Assembly: GCA_003173915.1 (NCBI GenBank) | Contig: PPGL01000042.1 | Coordinates: 1-15,959, forward strand | DNA from: Candidatus Levyibacteriota bacterium | GTDB lineage: Bacteria > Patescibacteria > Microgenomatia > Levybacterales > UBA12049 | Length of the DNA stretch: 15,959 nucleotides | Reading direction: 5' to 3' | In this document: positions 1-7,466 of the stretch, piece by piece | Layout of the letters: every line of letters begins with the position of its first letter | Position numbering within the stretch: the stretch's first letter is position 1 | Program-made: the position numbers and the translations under genes | Notes under the pieces: generated by a model | Database searches by the model: none | What the model was told of the DNA's origin: nothing | Seen by the model: the letters and a program-made list of their open reading frames with translations, nothing else

Positions 1-183
1 AATACCTTGCCCCTTTACGACTTTTTCGCAATTTTTTTTATCCCTGAGATCAAATTCCTTTGCCGTTGGAAGAAATAGATTTTTTTTTACTGCACCGTGC
101 TCTAAAAACTCTTTTACTAAATGAGTTCCTAAAAATCCGTGAGAACCAGTAATAAGAATTTTTTTCTTTGCTAAATTAATCAT
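1..183 (-). CDS. NAD-dependent epimerase/dehydratase, GDP-L-fucose synthase-like (N-terminal part, cut by window edge)
   Basis: The reverse strand from 183 reads ATG and stays open for 61 codons to the window edge. The protein starts with a short basic lead, then a beta strand and the Rossmann dinucleotide motif TGSHGFLG (residues 12-19), the GxxGxxG signature of extended SDR enzymes. A DLRD motif follows at residues 46-49, where this family places the conserved Asp after the second strand. The pattern TGxxGFLG with a Leu-rich helix and 'EFDLRD' resembles GDP-L-fucose synthase (Fcl/WcaG) more than GalE or RmlB, but only the cofactor-binding start is visible, so the substrate is unproven. Its ATG overlaps the TGA of the aminotransferase by four bases (180-183), which implies translational coupling. 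It would be the next sugar-nucleotide enzyme of the cassette. A run of nine A residues lies in codons 32-35. Confidence 0.75.
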   Translation of the reverse strand, partial: MINLAKKKILITGSHGFLGTHLVKEFLEHGAVKKNLFLPTAKEFDLRDKKNCEKVVKGQGI

Positions 184-1277
184 AAGTCTGCAAATTTGTT
201 AATTTTTTCTGCGACGTATTCAATCTGCTCTTTTGTTAGCTCGCTATACATTGGTAAAGATACTATCCGATCGGCAGCTTTTTCTGCAACAGGGAAATCA
301 CCTTTTTTATATCCTAAATGCTTATATACTTTTTGTAAATGAATTGGTACAGGATAATGAATAAGCGTTAAAATTCCATTCTCAAGTAAAAATTTTTGGA
401 ATTTTTCTCTTTGTGAAACTTCAATAACAAACACGTGATAATTTGAGAATGTATTTTTGATAATTTCTTGCTTTTTGATATTTTTTAATAGCGATTTATA
501 TTGAGTTGCATGCATATTTCTTTCTTTGTTCCAATGGTCAAGATGCATGAGCTTGATGCGCAGAACAGCTGCCTGAATCTCGTCCAAACGACTGTTTATT
601 CCAAATTCATCATGATAGTATTTCTTTGACTGCCCATAATTTCTCAGTTGCAATAATTTTTTGTACAGCTTTTCATCATTCGTAGATATTGCTCCACCAT
701 CACCATATGCTCCCAAATTTTTCCCTGGATAAAAGCTAAATACCCCTAAGGACCCCAAAGTCCCAACCTTTTTGTTGCCAACCATTGCTCCATGTGCTTG
801 ACACGCATCTTCTACGACTTGAACTTTGTACTTTTTTGCTATTTTCAAAAGACTCTGCATATCACACGACGCTCCATATAAATGAACAGGAAGTATTGCT
901 TTTGTTTTTTTTGTGATTTTTTCCTCAACCTGTTTTACATCTAATTGATATGTATCTTTGTCCATATCAACAAATACTGGAGTCGCGCCAACTTGAATAA
1001 TTGCGATTGTTGTCGCAATAAAACTATTAACTGGGGTTATTACTTCGTCTCCTTTTCCAATACCAAGTGCCCACAGTGCCAAAATTAAACCGTCTGTTCC
1101 GGATCCAACACCAACAACATATTTTACGCCAAGATACTGTGCAAATTCTTTTTCAAATGCTTCAACTTCTTTTCCTAAGATAAAAAATTGATTATCAAGG
1201 ACTTTTTGAACTGCCTCGTCAATTTCTGGTTTGATTGTGTTGTATTGTTTGTGTAAATCAAGAAATGGGATCTTCAT
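180..1277 (-). CDS. DegT/DnrJ/EryC1/StrS family PLP-dependent sugar aminotransferase (FdtB/QdtB-like)
   Basis: A full-length 365-residue member of the sugar aminotransferase family, which transfers an amino group from glutamate to a keto-sugar nucleotide in the cytoplasm. Visible landmarks are the N-terminal PFLDLHKQY, the phosphate-binding GSGTDG (residues 58-63), the PLP-ring aspartate in [10 protein letters not shown] (Asp157), and the Schiff-base lysine in [16 protein letters not shown] (Lys186). The conserved [14 protein letters not shown] lies near 226-239. The length is normal for the family. The gene lies directly downstream of a cupin and a hexapeptide acyltransferase. That is the gene set used for 3-acylamino-3,6-dideoxyhexoses (FdtA/FdtC/FdtB or QdtA/C/B), so a 3-keto sugar nucleotide is the likely substrate. 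A 4-aminotransferase of the perosamine or PglE type cannot be excluded from sequence alone. It overlaps both neighbours by ATGA (1274-1277 and 180-183). The family call is secure; the substrate is an inference. Confidence 0.93.
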   Translation of the reverse strand: MKIPFLDLHKQYNTIKPEIDEAVQKVLDNQFFILGKEVEAFEKEFAQYLGVKYVVGVGSGTDGLILALWALGIGKGDEVITPVNSFIATTIAIIQVGATPVFVDMDKDTYQLDVKQVEEKITKKTKAILPVHLYGASCDMQSLLKIAKKYKVQVVEDACQAHGAMVGNKKVGTLGSLGVFSFYPGKNLGAYGDGGAISTNDEKLYKKLLQLRNYGQSKKYYHDEFGINSRLDEIQAAVLRIKLMHLDHWNKERNMHATQYKSLLKNIKKQEIIKNTFSNYHVFVIEVSQREKFQKFLLENGILTLIHYPVPIHLQKVYKHLGYKKGDFPVAEKAADRIVSLPMYSELTKEQIEYVAEKINKFADL

Positions 1278-1846
1278 ACAATATCTTTTTCTAGAACGAT
1301 CTGTTGATCTTCTTTTCTAAACACTCTTCCACATGAGCAAGTATATGTTTTGTCGCTAAACGTAAGTTTTTCTGCGCAAACACAAATATAGCTTCTAAAT
1401 GTCGCAGGATTTCCATAAACGAGAGTAAAATCTGGCACATTTTTCGTGACAACAGATCCAGCTCCTATCATTGCATATGCCCCAATTGTAACTCCTCCTA
1501 AAATTGTGGCATTCGCACCAATTGAACACCCTTTTCTAAGCAATGTTTTTTGATGAGTATAAGCGGTATTTTTACTTCGTGGAAGAAGATCATTAGTAAA
1601 CGCAACACTTGGACCAATAAAAACATCATCTTCTGCATGTATTCCATCCCAAATTGAAACATTACATTTTACTGTTACATTATCTCCAAGTACAACATCA
1701 TTCTCGATAAAACATACGTCACAGATATTTGCATTTTTACCAATTTGTGCACCAGGAAGAATATGAACATTCGCCCAAATTCGTGAACCTTCACCTATTT
1801 TTTCTGTTTCAACTATTGCTCGGTCGTGAACAAAATAATTTGCCAT
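1274..1846 (-). CDS. Left-handed beta-helix N-acyltransferase (WbpD/WlbB/FdtC-like) with C-terminal Cys4 tail
   Basis: A 190-residue hexapeptide-repeat acyltransferase. Imperfect [LIV]-G-x4 repeats run from about residue 15 to 140, for example [36 protein letters not shown] and [12 protein letters not shown]. These form the left-handed beta helix of trimeric enzymes that acetylate an amino sugar nucleotide from acetyl-CoA. The insertion FTNDLLPRS (83-91) matches the WbpD/WlbB subgroup, where the Asn (Asn85 here) has been proposed to act in catalysis. After the helix comes a short tail with CxC (Cys155, Cys157) and CxCG (Cys170, Cys172), which looks like a small zinc-binding knuckle. The gene is three bases downstream of the cupin and overlaps the aminotransferase by ATGA, so it likely acylates that enzyme's amino-sugar product. 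The family is confident; the acyl group and the sugar are inferred. Confidence 0.92.
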   Translation of the reverse strand: MANYFVHDRAIVETEKIGEGSRIWANVHILPGAQIGKNANICDVCFIENDVVLGDNVTVKCNVSIWDGIHAEDDVFIGPSVAFTNDLLPRSKNTAYTHQKTLLRKGCSIGANATILGGVTIGAYAMIGAGSVVTKNVPDFTLVYGNPATFRSYICVCAEKLTFSDKTYTCSCGRVFRKEDQQIVLEKDIV

Positions 1847-1849
1847 ATG

Positions 1850-2254
1850 TTATTTCATGAGTACTATTGGAAAAACATCATCTTGCGACCATTCTTGATC
1901 GGTATAATTTACAACAGATGCTTTTGCGGTAAGACTTTTAAATGCATGAGCAACTTTTGGACCAATTTCTAAGCGAATATACTTATCTGACTTTGCATCC
2001 AAAATAAGTCGTTTTCTCTCTCCAGTTTCAATGTTTTGCAAAATGACACTAACTTTTCCATGAACCACACCAAACCATTCTCGAATTCTTTTATGATAAT
2101 GATTTGCCCTCACAATTCCTTTTTTGCTAAAAGTTACAAAATATATTTGTCCAAAATTCTCATATTTTTTTTCTAAATTAGACCTTTTAAGAAAAACAAC
2201 TAAATCACCTCTGACATCGCTAAACTTATCAAAATATTCAATTTTATAATCCAT
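1850..2254 (-). CDS. RmlC-like cupin, probable sugar-nucleotide ketoisomerase or epimerase (FdtA/WxcM-C/CapF-C type)
   Basis: A compact 134-residue single-domain cupin. The first cupin motif is clear: RANHYHKRIREWFGVVHGKVSVIL lies at about 49-72 (His52, His54, Glu59, and the Gly of 'VVHGKV'). The second motif is IGPKVAHAFKSL at 97-108 with His103. An early DVRGDLVVF (13-21) recalls the D-x-RG strand of RmlC-type epimerases. The NHYHK signature resembles the C-terminal cupin of CapF and WxcM-like proteins as well as FdtA/QdtA ketoisomerases, which convert dTDP-4-keto-6-deoxyglucose to the 3-keto sugar. Neighbouring acyltransferase and aminotransferase genes fit the ketoisomerase role. RmlC-type 3,5-epimerisation is the main alternative, though the protein is shorter than RmlC (about 180 residues). 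It starts two bases after the upstream glycosyltransferase stop and ends three bases before the acyltransferase. Confidence 0.8.
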   Translation of the reverse strand: MDYKIEYFDKFSDVRGDLVVFLKRSNLEKKYENFGQIYFVTFSKKGIVRANHYHKRIREWFGVVHGKVSVILQNIETGERKRLILDAKSDKYIRLEIGPKVAHAFKSLTAKASVVNYTDQEWSQDDVFPIVLMK

Positions 2255-2256
2255 AT

Positions 2257-3249
2257 TTATTGTCTTGAAACGCTTGGTTTGTTAGTACTATTATACACAA
2301 TAACTTCTAGAAAACTAGCACATGCTGAAAAAAAACACATATACGGCTCAAGTAACCAGAGTAACTCCTGATCTTGTATTGCCCGAACAATTCCAACAAA
2401 AAGTGGCGCAACAATGCTGAATGCATATAATGGCCAGATTTTTATACGCAACTGTTGAAATTTAGATAAATGAACTACTCTGTGTGTAATACCATATTGT
2501 TTTTTTTCAAGAGCATTTCTCGTTGCCCACCGCTGTTTTCGAATAAAATGATCCAAACTATGAATTGTATGATGATAGAGAGGAACTGAATGAATGTATG
2601 CAATGGATTTTTTCTGGTCTAAAAGATCAAGTACTGGCCGCACATCATCAAATGCGTCTTGTTTTTTTCTTACAAAACCTTTCCGAATAGCAAATCCTTG
2701 CGCAAACGCAATTAATGGTTTGTCAGGACTCGAACTGTAGTCATATACATCATAGATAGCGTTATGAACTAATGTTTTGTAGACTTTATGAAATGTACGA
2801 GCATTCGCTGCATTACTATACACAAAATGATTGTATGGGTCAGTGAATGTGTTAACATACTTTGTATAAATAGTATCCTCTTTACTGCTTTCGTGCTTTG
2901 GAAAAGCAGCATAAATTGATCTGTCATCAAAAACTTGAGCGATTATTTTAAGGCTTTCTGGATTTTCAAGAAAATTATCGACAGCCAAAACCATCATAAT
3001 CTCACCTGTTGCTTTTGACATTCCCAAAGTAATTGCAGGTTCTGCAAGCCGCTGTGGATTATGAATAATCCTCACATCATATTTTTTTGCAATACTTAGC
3101 GTATTATCTGTTGATCCTCCATCCAAAACGAGAATTTCAAGAAGTTTCTTGGGATAAGATTGTTTTTGGAGTAACTCCAAAAAATCACCAATCATTGACT
3201 GATTATTAAATGTTGGAACAAGAATTGAAATTTTTGGCAAACTCTTCAT
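2257..3249 (-). CDS. Family 2 glycosyltransferase, succinoglycan ExoA-like, with C-terminal membrane segments
   Basis: A GT-A fold glycosyltransferase of 330 residues. The start at 3249 gives MKSLPKISILVPTFNN, the usual first strand, and forms an ATGA overlap with the preceding GT4. A longer open frame to 3294 only adds an unstructured lead inside that gene. The nucleotide-binding DGGSTDNT is at 43-50, followed by NPQRLAEPAITLGMSKATGEIMM (64-86), the arrangement seen in ExoA-type enzymes. At the position of the metal-binding DxD the sequence is AVDN (89-92), so only one of the two acidic residues is present. Hydrophobic stretches at about 261-281 and 287-310 would anchor the C-terminus in the membrane, as in ExoA-like enzymes. 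It probably adds one sugar to a lipid-linked glycan on the cytoplasmic face. Donor and acceptor cannot be read from the sequence. Confidence 0.85.
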   Translation of the reverse strand: MKSLPKISILVPTFNNQSMIGDFLELLQKQSYPKKLLEILVLDGGSTDNTLSIAKKYDVRIIHNPQRLAEPAITLGMSKATGEIMMVLAVDNFLENPESLKIIAQVFDDRSIYAAFPKHESSKEDTIYTKYVNTFTDPYNHFVYSNAANARTFHKVYKTLVHNAIYDVYDYSSSPDKPLIAFAQGFAIRKGFVRKKQDAFDDVRPVLDLLDQKKSIAYIHSVPLYHHTIHSLDHFIRKQRWATRNALEKKQYGITHRVVHLSKFQQLRIKIWPLYAFSIVAPLFVGIVRAIQDQELLWLLEPYMCFFSACASFLEVIVYNSTNKPSVSRQ

Positions 3250-4331
3250 AAGCTTTTGAGCAATTCTAAGCTTCGCGTAGCAACTTTGTCCCATGACAAA
3301 TTTTTGGTAAACGTTAAACCATTTTCCTGATATTTCTTATATGTTTTTGTGTCTTGTAAAAGTTGTAACGATTCTTTAGCCATTTCTTCAGGAGAGTTTT
3401 GCTGCAAAACAATTCCAGTTACTCCATTTTTGACCACATCTCTAAGGCCGTTGACATTATATACAACAGCAGGTGTCCCCTGACTCGCAGCTTCCACAAC
3501 AACAAGTCCCCATCCCTCTTTCACAGATGCATGAAGCAATAGATGTGCTTTTCCCATAAGTTCTAATTTCTTTTCTTCAGACACTCGTCCCCAAAACGTA
3601 ATAGTTGAACCCAAATGGACAACCTTTGACTTAAGAAATCTAACATAATCCTTTTTTCCTGTTCCAACAATCCACAATTTTGCTTTAGGAGTATCTTGAA
3701 CGATGATTTCAAATGCCTTTAATACCCTTTCTATTCCTTTCATTTTGACAAGCCTACTCACAAAAATAAACGTTGGATTTTCTTCTTTCTTAACAATTCC
3801 AATTTTTTCTATATGTAAACCATTAGGAATAATAGTAATATGCTTTTGCGGAATTCCCATAGTTTCTAAATCCTTTTTTGTCGAATCAGAAACTGTCCAA
3901 AATTGCGTGTTTTTGTAAAACAAGAAAAAAAACTTTTCTATCAATTTTCCCAAAATATTTACTGGGAAAGGATACATAAAATCCCAGATTTCTCCAGCAA
4001 CCTCGTGAATAAATGCAATCTTTGGTTTCTTAACATAGAGAGGAGTAAAAAAAGGAATTCCATGAATTTCGTCTATAACAACATCAAATTTCTGACCAGA
4101 AAAAAGATAAAAAAAGGGAGCAAATATATATACACCGAGTGCTCCACCCCTTCGTACAATACTAATTCCATCAATAACTTCTTCTTTTTGTAAACCAGGA
4201 TATCGCGACGCAAACCAGGTTACTTTATGTCCTTCTGCAACCCATCGCTTTGCGTGCTCTAACGTTACAAGTTCTGCACCGCCGGAAATAGGACTTTTTG
4301 TGTCACGCCAGTTAAGAATTAAAATATTCAT
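3246..4331 (-). CDS. GT4 family glycosyltransferase (GT-B fold)
   Basis: A 361-residue retaining glycosyltransferase with two Rossmann-like domains. The N-terminal acceptor domain opens with MNILILNWRD and the glycine-rich loop SGGAE (16-20), typical of the GT4 family. The C-terminal donor domain begins near PTFIFVSRLVKMKGIERVLKAF (about 186-207), contains IVGTGKK, and ends with the EX7E signature in KEGWGLVVVEAA (Glu272 and Glu280), the donor-sugar binding motif of this family. The length is typical. It probably extends a lipid-linked saccharide at the cytoplasmic membrane, and the hydrophobic stretch around 66-78 (VYIFAPFFYLFSG) may help membrane contact. Its start overlaps the stop of the preceding ALG5-like gene by ATGA (4328-4331), and its own TGA overlaps the next gene's ATG (3246-3249). 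The exact sugar is not predictable. Confidence 0.93.
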   Translation of the reverse strand: MNILILNWRDTKSPISGGAELVTLEHAKRWVAEGHKVTWFASRYPGLQKEEVIDGISIVRRGGALGVYIFAPFFYLFSGQKFDVVIDEIHGIPFFTPLYVKKPKIAFIHEVAGEIWDFMYPFPVNILGKLIEKFFFLFYKNTQFWTVSDSTKKDLETMGIPQKHITIIPNGLHIEKIGIVKKEENPTFIFVSRLVKMKGIERVLKAFEIIVQDTPKAKLWIVGTGKKDYVRFLKSKVVHLGSTITFWGRVSEEKKLELMGKAHLLLHASVKEGWGLVVVEAASQGTPAVVYNVNGLRDVVKNGVTGIVLQQNSPEEMAKESLQLLQDTKTYKKYQENGLTFTKNLSWDKVATRSLELLKSL

Positions 4332-5134
4332 CCTACATTAACTTTAAAATTTAATTCCTTATCGTAAACCCATTTCCTTTGATTACCAGTATCATAGTAA
4401 TGTAGTATTTTAAGGCGATAGAAAACGGCAGATGTATCCCACATCATGCTTAGTATTGCTTTCCAGAAATTCGAAGAAGTGATAGATGACCAATGATTAA
4501 ATGTCAATGTTACCGGAGCCTCATAAATTTTTGTATATCCAAGATAATTTGCAACTGCAAGCATTTCTATATCAAAAGCATATCTTTTAACAAGCAAACG
4601 AGGCAAAACATCTTCTAGTACTTTTCGTCTAAATACCTTCATACCAACTTGAGTGTCTCCAATAGATAATCCAAAGAAAGTTTTTACGAATATTCTGTAC
4701 CCCCATGACATAACTCTTCTTTGCCATGGATAAGAAATATTAGAATTAGCATGTACCTTTGATCCAATAACAATATCTGCTTTATCTTTCTCAACAGTTT
4801 GAATCATATATAATAGCTTCTTTGCATCTAAATCCATTCCTGCATCCAAAAACGCAATAATATCACCCTTTGCATGAGCCATTCCGTATCGAACTGCATA
4901 TCCTTTCCCTTTATTATGAGGATAACCAATTACGGAAATTTTGGAAGATTTTACTTTTTTTGCATTATCAAATGTTTTATCAACCTTTCCATCAACAACC
5001 ACAATCATCTCATACGTGTACTCAAATTCATCGAGAACATTTTTTATCTGTAGCAGATTTTTCTTGATAGTTCTTTCCTGCTTATACGCTGGAATTATTA
5101 ATGAGATTTGGGGTGACTTTTTTCGCGAATCCAT
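4328..5134 (-). CDS. Family 2 glycosyltransferase, ALG5/DPM1-like (polyprenyl-phosphate sugar synthase type)
   Basis: A GT-A enzyme of 268 residues from the ATG at 5134; an ATG at 5146 would add four residues. The choice of 5134 rests on a weak purine-rich stretch (GGGAAAG) before it and on keeping the overlap with the flippase gene (ending 5082) smaller. Motifs, numbered from 5134: ISLIIPAYKQE near 10-20, VVVDG (Asp48), a GKGYAVRYGM helix (76-85), DAGMDLD (97-103) at the DxD site, then GDTQVGMKVFRR (159-170) and YAFDIEMLAV. The DTQ-G-K and AFDIE motifs are characteristic of ALG5/DPM1-like transferases that load glucose or mannose onto dolichyl- or undecaprenyl-phosphate. No C-terminal flippase-like membrane domain is present. 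Such a product would be the natural donor for the GT-C enzymes encoded upstream. This functional link is inference. Confidence 0.88.
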   Translation of the reverse strand: MDSRKKSPQISLIIPAYKQERTIKKNLLQIKNVLDEFEYTYEMIVVVDGKVDKTFDNAKKVKSSKISVIGYPHNKGKGYAVRYGMAHAKGDIIAFLDAGMDLDAKKLLYMIQTVEKDKADIVIGSKVHANSNISYPWQRRVMSWGYRIFVKTFFGLSIGDTQVGMKVFRRKVLEDVLPRLLVKRYAFDIEMLAVANYLGYTKIYEAPVTLTFNHWSSITSSNFWKAILSMMWDTSAVFYRLKILHYYDTGNQRKWVYDKELNFKVNVG

Positions 5135-6395
5135 ATTCTTTCCCATAATATATCAGAAGCGCAATAAGCACCACAAGAGTGGAGCAAATAGAAGACAAAA
5201 GGACTTGAGAGAAAGTATCATGCAGGATTACTATTAAACCAATTTGCAGCATTGCTCCAAAACCAAGAATATAGGCAATTCGCGTCAAATTAAGTGAGAG
5301 AAAAAAATTGACAATCACATTAAGTACACTATAGAGCGTAATAAAAATAGCAAATAATCCTAAATAAGGTACTCCTGCAAGATATCCTTTTCCGCCCAGA
5401 AAAATTGTTATCACAAGACTAGGAAATATTATATATCCAAGAGAAATAACAAATGAAGGAACAAGGACAAGTGCTGCACTAAGAAGAAAAAGAGATGTTG
5501 TATTTTCTCCCTTAGAGGTACGCTTGACAAGAAGGGGAAACATAACAGATGGAATAGGCGCAGTGAAATACAAAATAACTTTTCCAACAAGAGATAATCC
5601 AGCATATATTCCAGCTTGAGAAGGAGTGAAAAAGTGTTTTACCAGAAGAACATCTGCAGAGATTAGTGAAGAAAGCGAAAGTATTGAAATTGCAGCAGGA
5701 AGTCCAAATTTAAAAATTTCTTTTGTGGAAATTTTTACAGAAGTACTGCTATGTACAGCAAGTATTAAACGCAAAGGAATAAATGAAAGGATATATGGAA
5801 TAAATACAGCAAGAACTATTGCTATAAAAATTCCATAGAGACGCAGTCCAATATATAAGAAAAACACACCAACGACAAGCCGAATAAGAGCTCCTAAAAG
5901 TGTTGTAAAGGCAATAAAATCAAATCGAAAAATACTTTGTAAATATGCATTGTTACTAATTGAAATATACGCAATGCAAATTAGTATGCCAACAAACAAA
6001 AGCAAAATAATATTAGTCACATGAAGAAAATTTCCCACAAATGGAGATAGAATCATAAATCCTAAAAAAAATATTCCGGAAAAAATGCTTATTCCCTTTA
6101 AAACTTTTATGTATAGTTTTTTTGCATGAGATTTTTCACCTCGTGATAAAAATTCTGTTGCAAATTTAACTACAACCGTTGTCAAAGAAGCTGAAGGAAT
6201 AGTTAAAAGAGTAAACAAAGCGATAAGACTTGCATAGGTCCCATATTCTGCATATGTTAACTTTCGAATAACAAGAAGATTAAACAAAAAAGCCAATACA
6301 TTGGCAAAAAAAGTCCCTAAAAATAAATATGAACTTCCAGCAATAAGTTCATGTTGTACAATTTTTTTACTGAGCAAAATAAACTTTTTTTTCAT
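5082..6395 (-). CDS. Wzx-like polysaccharide flippase (MOP/MATE superfamily)
   Basis: A 437-residue integral membrane protein with about twelve hydrophobic segments spread over its whole length and no sizeable soluble domain. The N-terminus has the Polysacc_synt pattern: a short basic lead, SSYLFLGTFFANVLAFLFNL, then RKLTYAEYGTYASLIAL (44-60), the conserved 'R-x-Lt-x-x-eYG' loop of oligosaccharide translocases. Charged residues lie in loops such as KFATEFLSRGEK (77-88). The expected role is to move the lipid-linked oligosaccharide built by the neighbouring cytoplasmic transferases to the outer membrane face. The gene begins 22 bases after the stop of the GT4 gene and its 3' end overlaps the following glycosyltransferase by 53 bases, the longest overlap in the window. 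No ribosome binding site stands out. A run of eight A follows the start codon. Confidence 0.9.
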   Translation of the reverse strand: MKKKFILLSKKIVQHELIAGSSYLFLGTFFANVLAFLFNLLVIRKLTYAEYGTYASLIALFTLLTIPSASLTTVVVKFATEFLSRGEKSHAKKLYIKVLKGISIFSGIFFLGFMILSPFVGNFLHVTNIILLLFVGILICIAYISISNNAYLQSIFRFDFIAFTTLLGALIRLVVGVFFLYIGLRLYGIFIAIVLAVFIPYILSFIPLRLILAVHSSTSVKISTKEIFKFGLPAAISILSLSSLISADVLLVKHFFTPSQAGIYAGLSLVGKVILYFTAPIPSVMFPLLVKRTSKGENTTSLFLLSAALVLVPSFVISLGYIIFPSLVITIFLGGKGYLAGVPYLGLFAIFITLYSVLNVIVNFFLSLNLTRIAYILGFGAMLQIGLIVILHDTFSQVLLSSICSTLVVLIALLIYYGKEYGFAKKVTPNLINNSSV

Positions 6396-6416
6396 AAGAA
6401 AAGAGAATTGGATCCT

Positions 6417-7466
6417 TTACTCATTTGCTGCTTTTGTATATGCTCGAAGCGTCTGTTCAGCAGTTTTTTTCCAAGAAAATTGTTCGGCCTGAATAAGTCC
6501 TCTTTTTGAGAGTTCTTTTCGCAATTTATCGTCCCACCAGAGTGTTTTGATCGCCCCAGAAATATTGTATACATCATAGGCATCTATATAAAAAGCAGCA
6601 TTATCAGCAACTTCTGGAATAGAACCTTCTTTTGAAGTAATGACAGGAACCCCACAAGCCATTGCTTCGAGTATCGGAAGGCCAAATCCTTCGTAGAGAG
6701 AAGGCATTACAAAAATATGCGCATAGTTATATAAAGCAACAAGCTCTTCCATAGAAACAAATCCAATTCTATGAATATTTTTATTTTCCTTTGCCATTGC
6801 TATTGTTTTAACCAAATCTTTATTCCAAGGGTTAGTGGTATTAATCGTTTCGTCGCTGGCAAGAGCCTTTCCAACCATTACTAGCGGTACATTTGCCAAA
6901 ACAGCAGCATCAATAAGACGAGGAAGATTTTTATTCCAAGTCGCGTCACCGACATACAAGGCGAATTTTTTGGGTAATCTAAATTTGGCAAGTACATCTT
7001 GTGCTTTCTTTTTTGAAATAACCTTAAATTCTTCTCCTGCCGCTAAATAAACTGTATGTATTTTTTTCTCAGAACATGAAGTAAATTTTATAATATCTTT
7101 TTTTGAAGAGTTTGAATCGGTGATAATAACTTGCGACTGCATAAGAAGCATCTTTTGAATCTCCCATCTTATATTCCCTTTTATTCCAGCGGGAAATTCT
7201 TTTGGAAATACTAGTGGCGTGAGATCATGAACTGTCACTACAGTTTTTGCTTTTGGAAATAATGGTAATGTAATAAAAAAAGGATCGAAATAAGGAAAAT
7301 GCACAACGTCTATGTCTGGTGGAATTTCATGTTTCTTTGTAAAAAATATATATTGATTTCGAGGAAAGTACGATTGCAAAGCCTCTTGAAGGTGTTGTAA
7401 ATAAAAGCCTGTTCCTCTAACTCTATGTCCTGTTTTTAGTGGCGAAATATCAATGGCGATTTTCAT
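6417..7466 (-). CDS. GT4 family glycosyltransferase (mannosyltransferase-like)
   Basis: A 349-residue GT-B glycosyltransferase. It starts MKIAIDISPL and has the loop RGTGFYLQHL (17-26), typical of the group annotated as WbpY/MtfB-like mannosyl- or rhamnosyltransferases. The family-typical VHDLTPLVFP lies at 79-88 and the DSNSSKKDI helix start at 117-125. The donor domain opens with YVGDATWNKNLPRLIDA (171-187) and carries the EX7E motif in YEGFGLPILEAMA (Glu259 and Glu267). GVPVITSKEGSIPEV follows at 272-286, another hallmark of the group. It would act on the cytoplasmic face, adding a hexose or deoxyhexose from a nucleotide sugar. The start lies inside the preceding GT-C gene (17-base overlap, 7450-7466), which supports co-translation. 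The family is clear; the sugar is a guess from resemblance. Confidence 0.94.
   Translation of the reverse strand: MKIAIDISPLKTGHRVRGTGFYLQHLQEALQSYFPRNQYIFFTKKHEIPPDIDVVHFPYFDPFFITLPLFPKAKTVVTVHDLTPLVFPKEFPAGIKGNIRWEIQKMLLMQSQVIITDSNSSKKDIIKFTSCSEKKIHTVYLAAGEEFKVISKKKAQDVLAKFRLPKKFALYVGDATWNKNLPRLIDAAVLANVPLVMVGKALASDETINTTNPWNKDLVKTIAMAKENKNIHRIGFVSMEELVALYNYAHIFVMPSLYEGFGLPILEAMACGVPVITSKEGSIPEVADNAAFYIDAYDVYNISGAIKTLWWDDKLRKELSKRGLIQAEQFSWKKTAEQTLRAYTKAANE

Noticed and set aside
80..88. Run of nine T (A9 on the coding strand) in the Fcl-like gene, and A8 runs at the starts of the flippase (6385-6392) and short GT-C (8593-8600) genes, as possible phase-variation tracts
   Set aside because: Lysine-rich proteins in AT-rich DNA produce AAA AAA codon pairs often; runs of eight occur in several other genes here, and all frames are intact.
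3703..4193. Plus-strand open frames of 70-100 codons in this region, and similar ones near 5626, 9181, 9980, 12065 and 12696
   Set aside because: All lie antisense to well-supported minus-strand genes with recognised motifs, and their translations are low-complexity Ser/Lys/Thr/Ile-rich without any domain.
6396..6416. Short gap between the GT4 gene and the flippase gene as a terminator or promoter
   Set aside because: Only 21 bases, with no inverted repeat or recognisable boxes.
6392..6583. Alternative minus-strand frame of 63 codons within the GT4 gene
   Set aside because: It overlaps the conserved C-terminal region of the GT4 in another frame and shows no domain.
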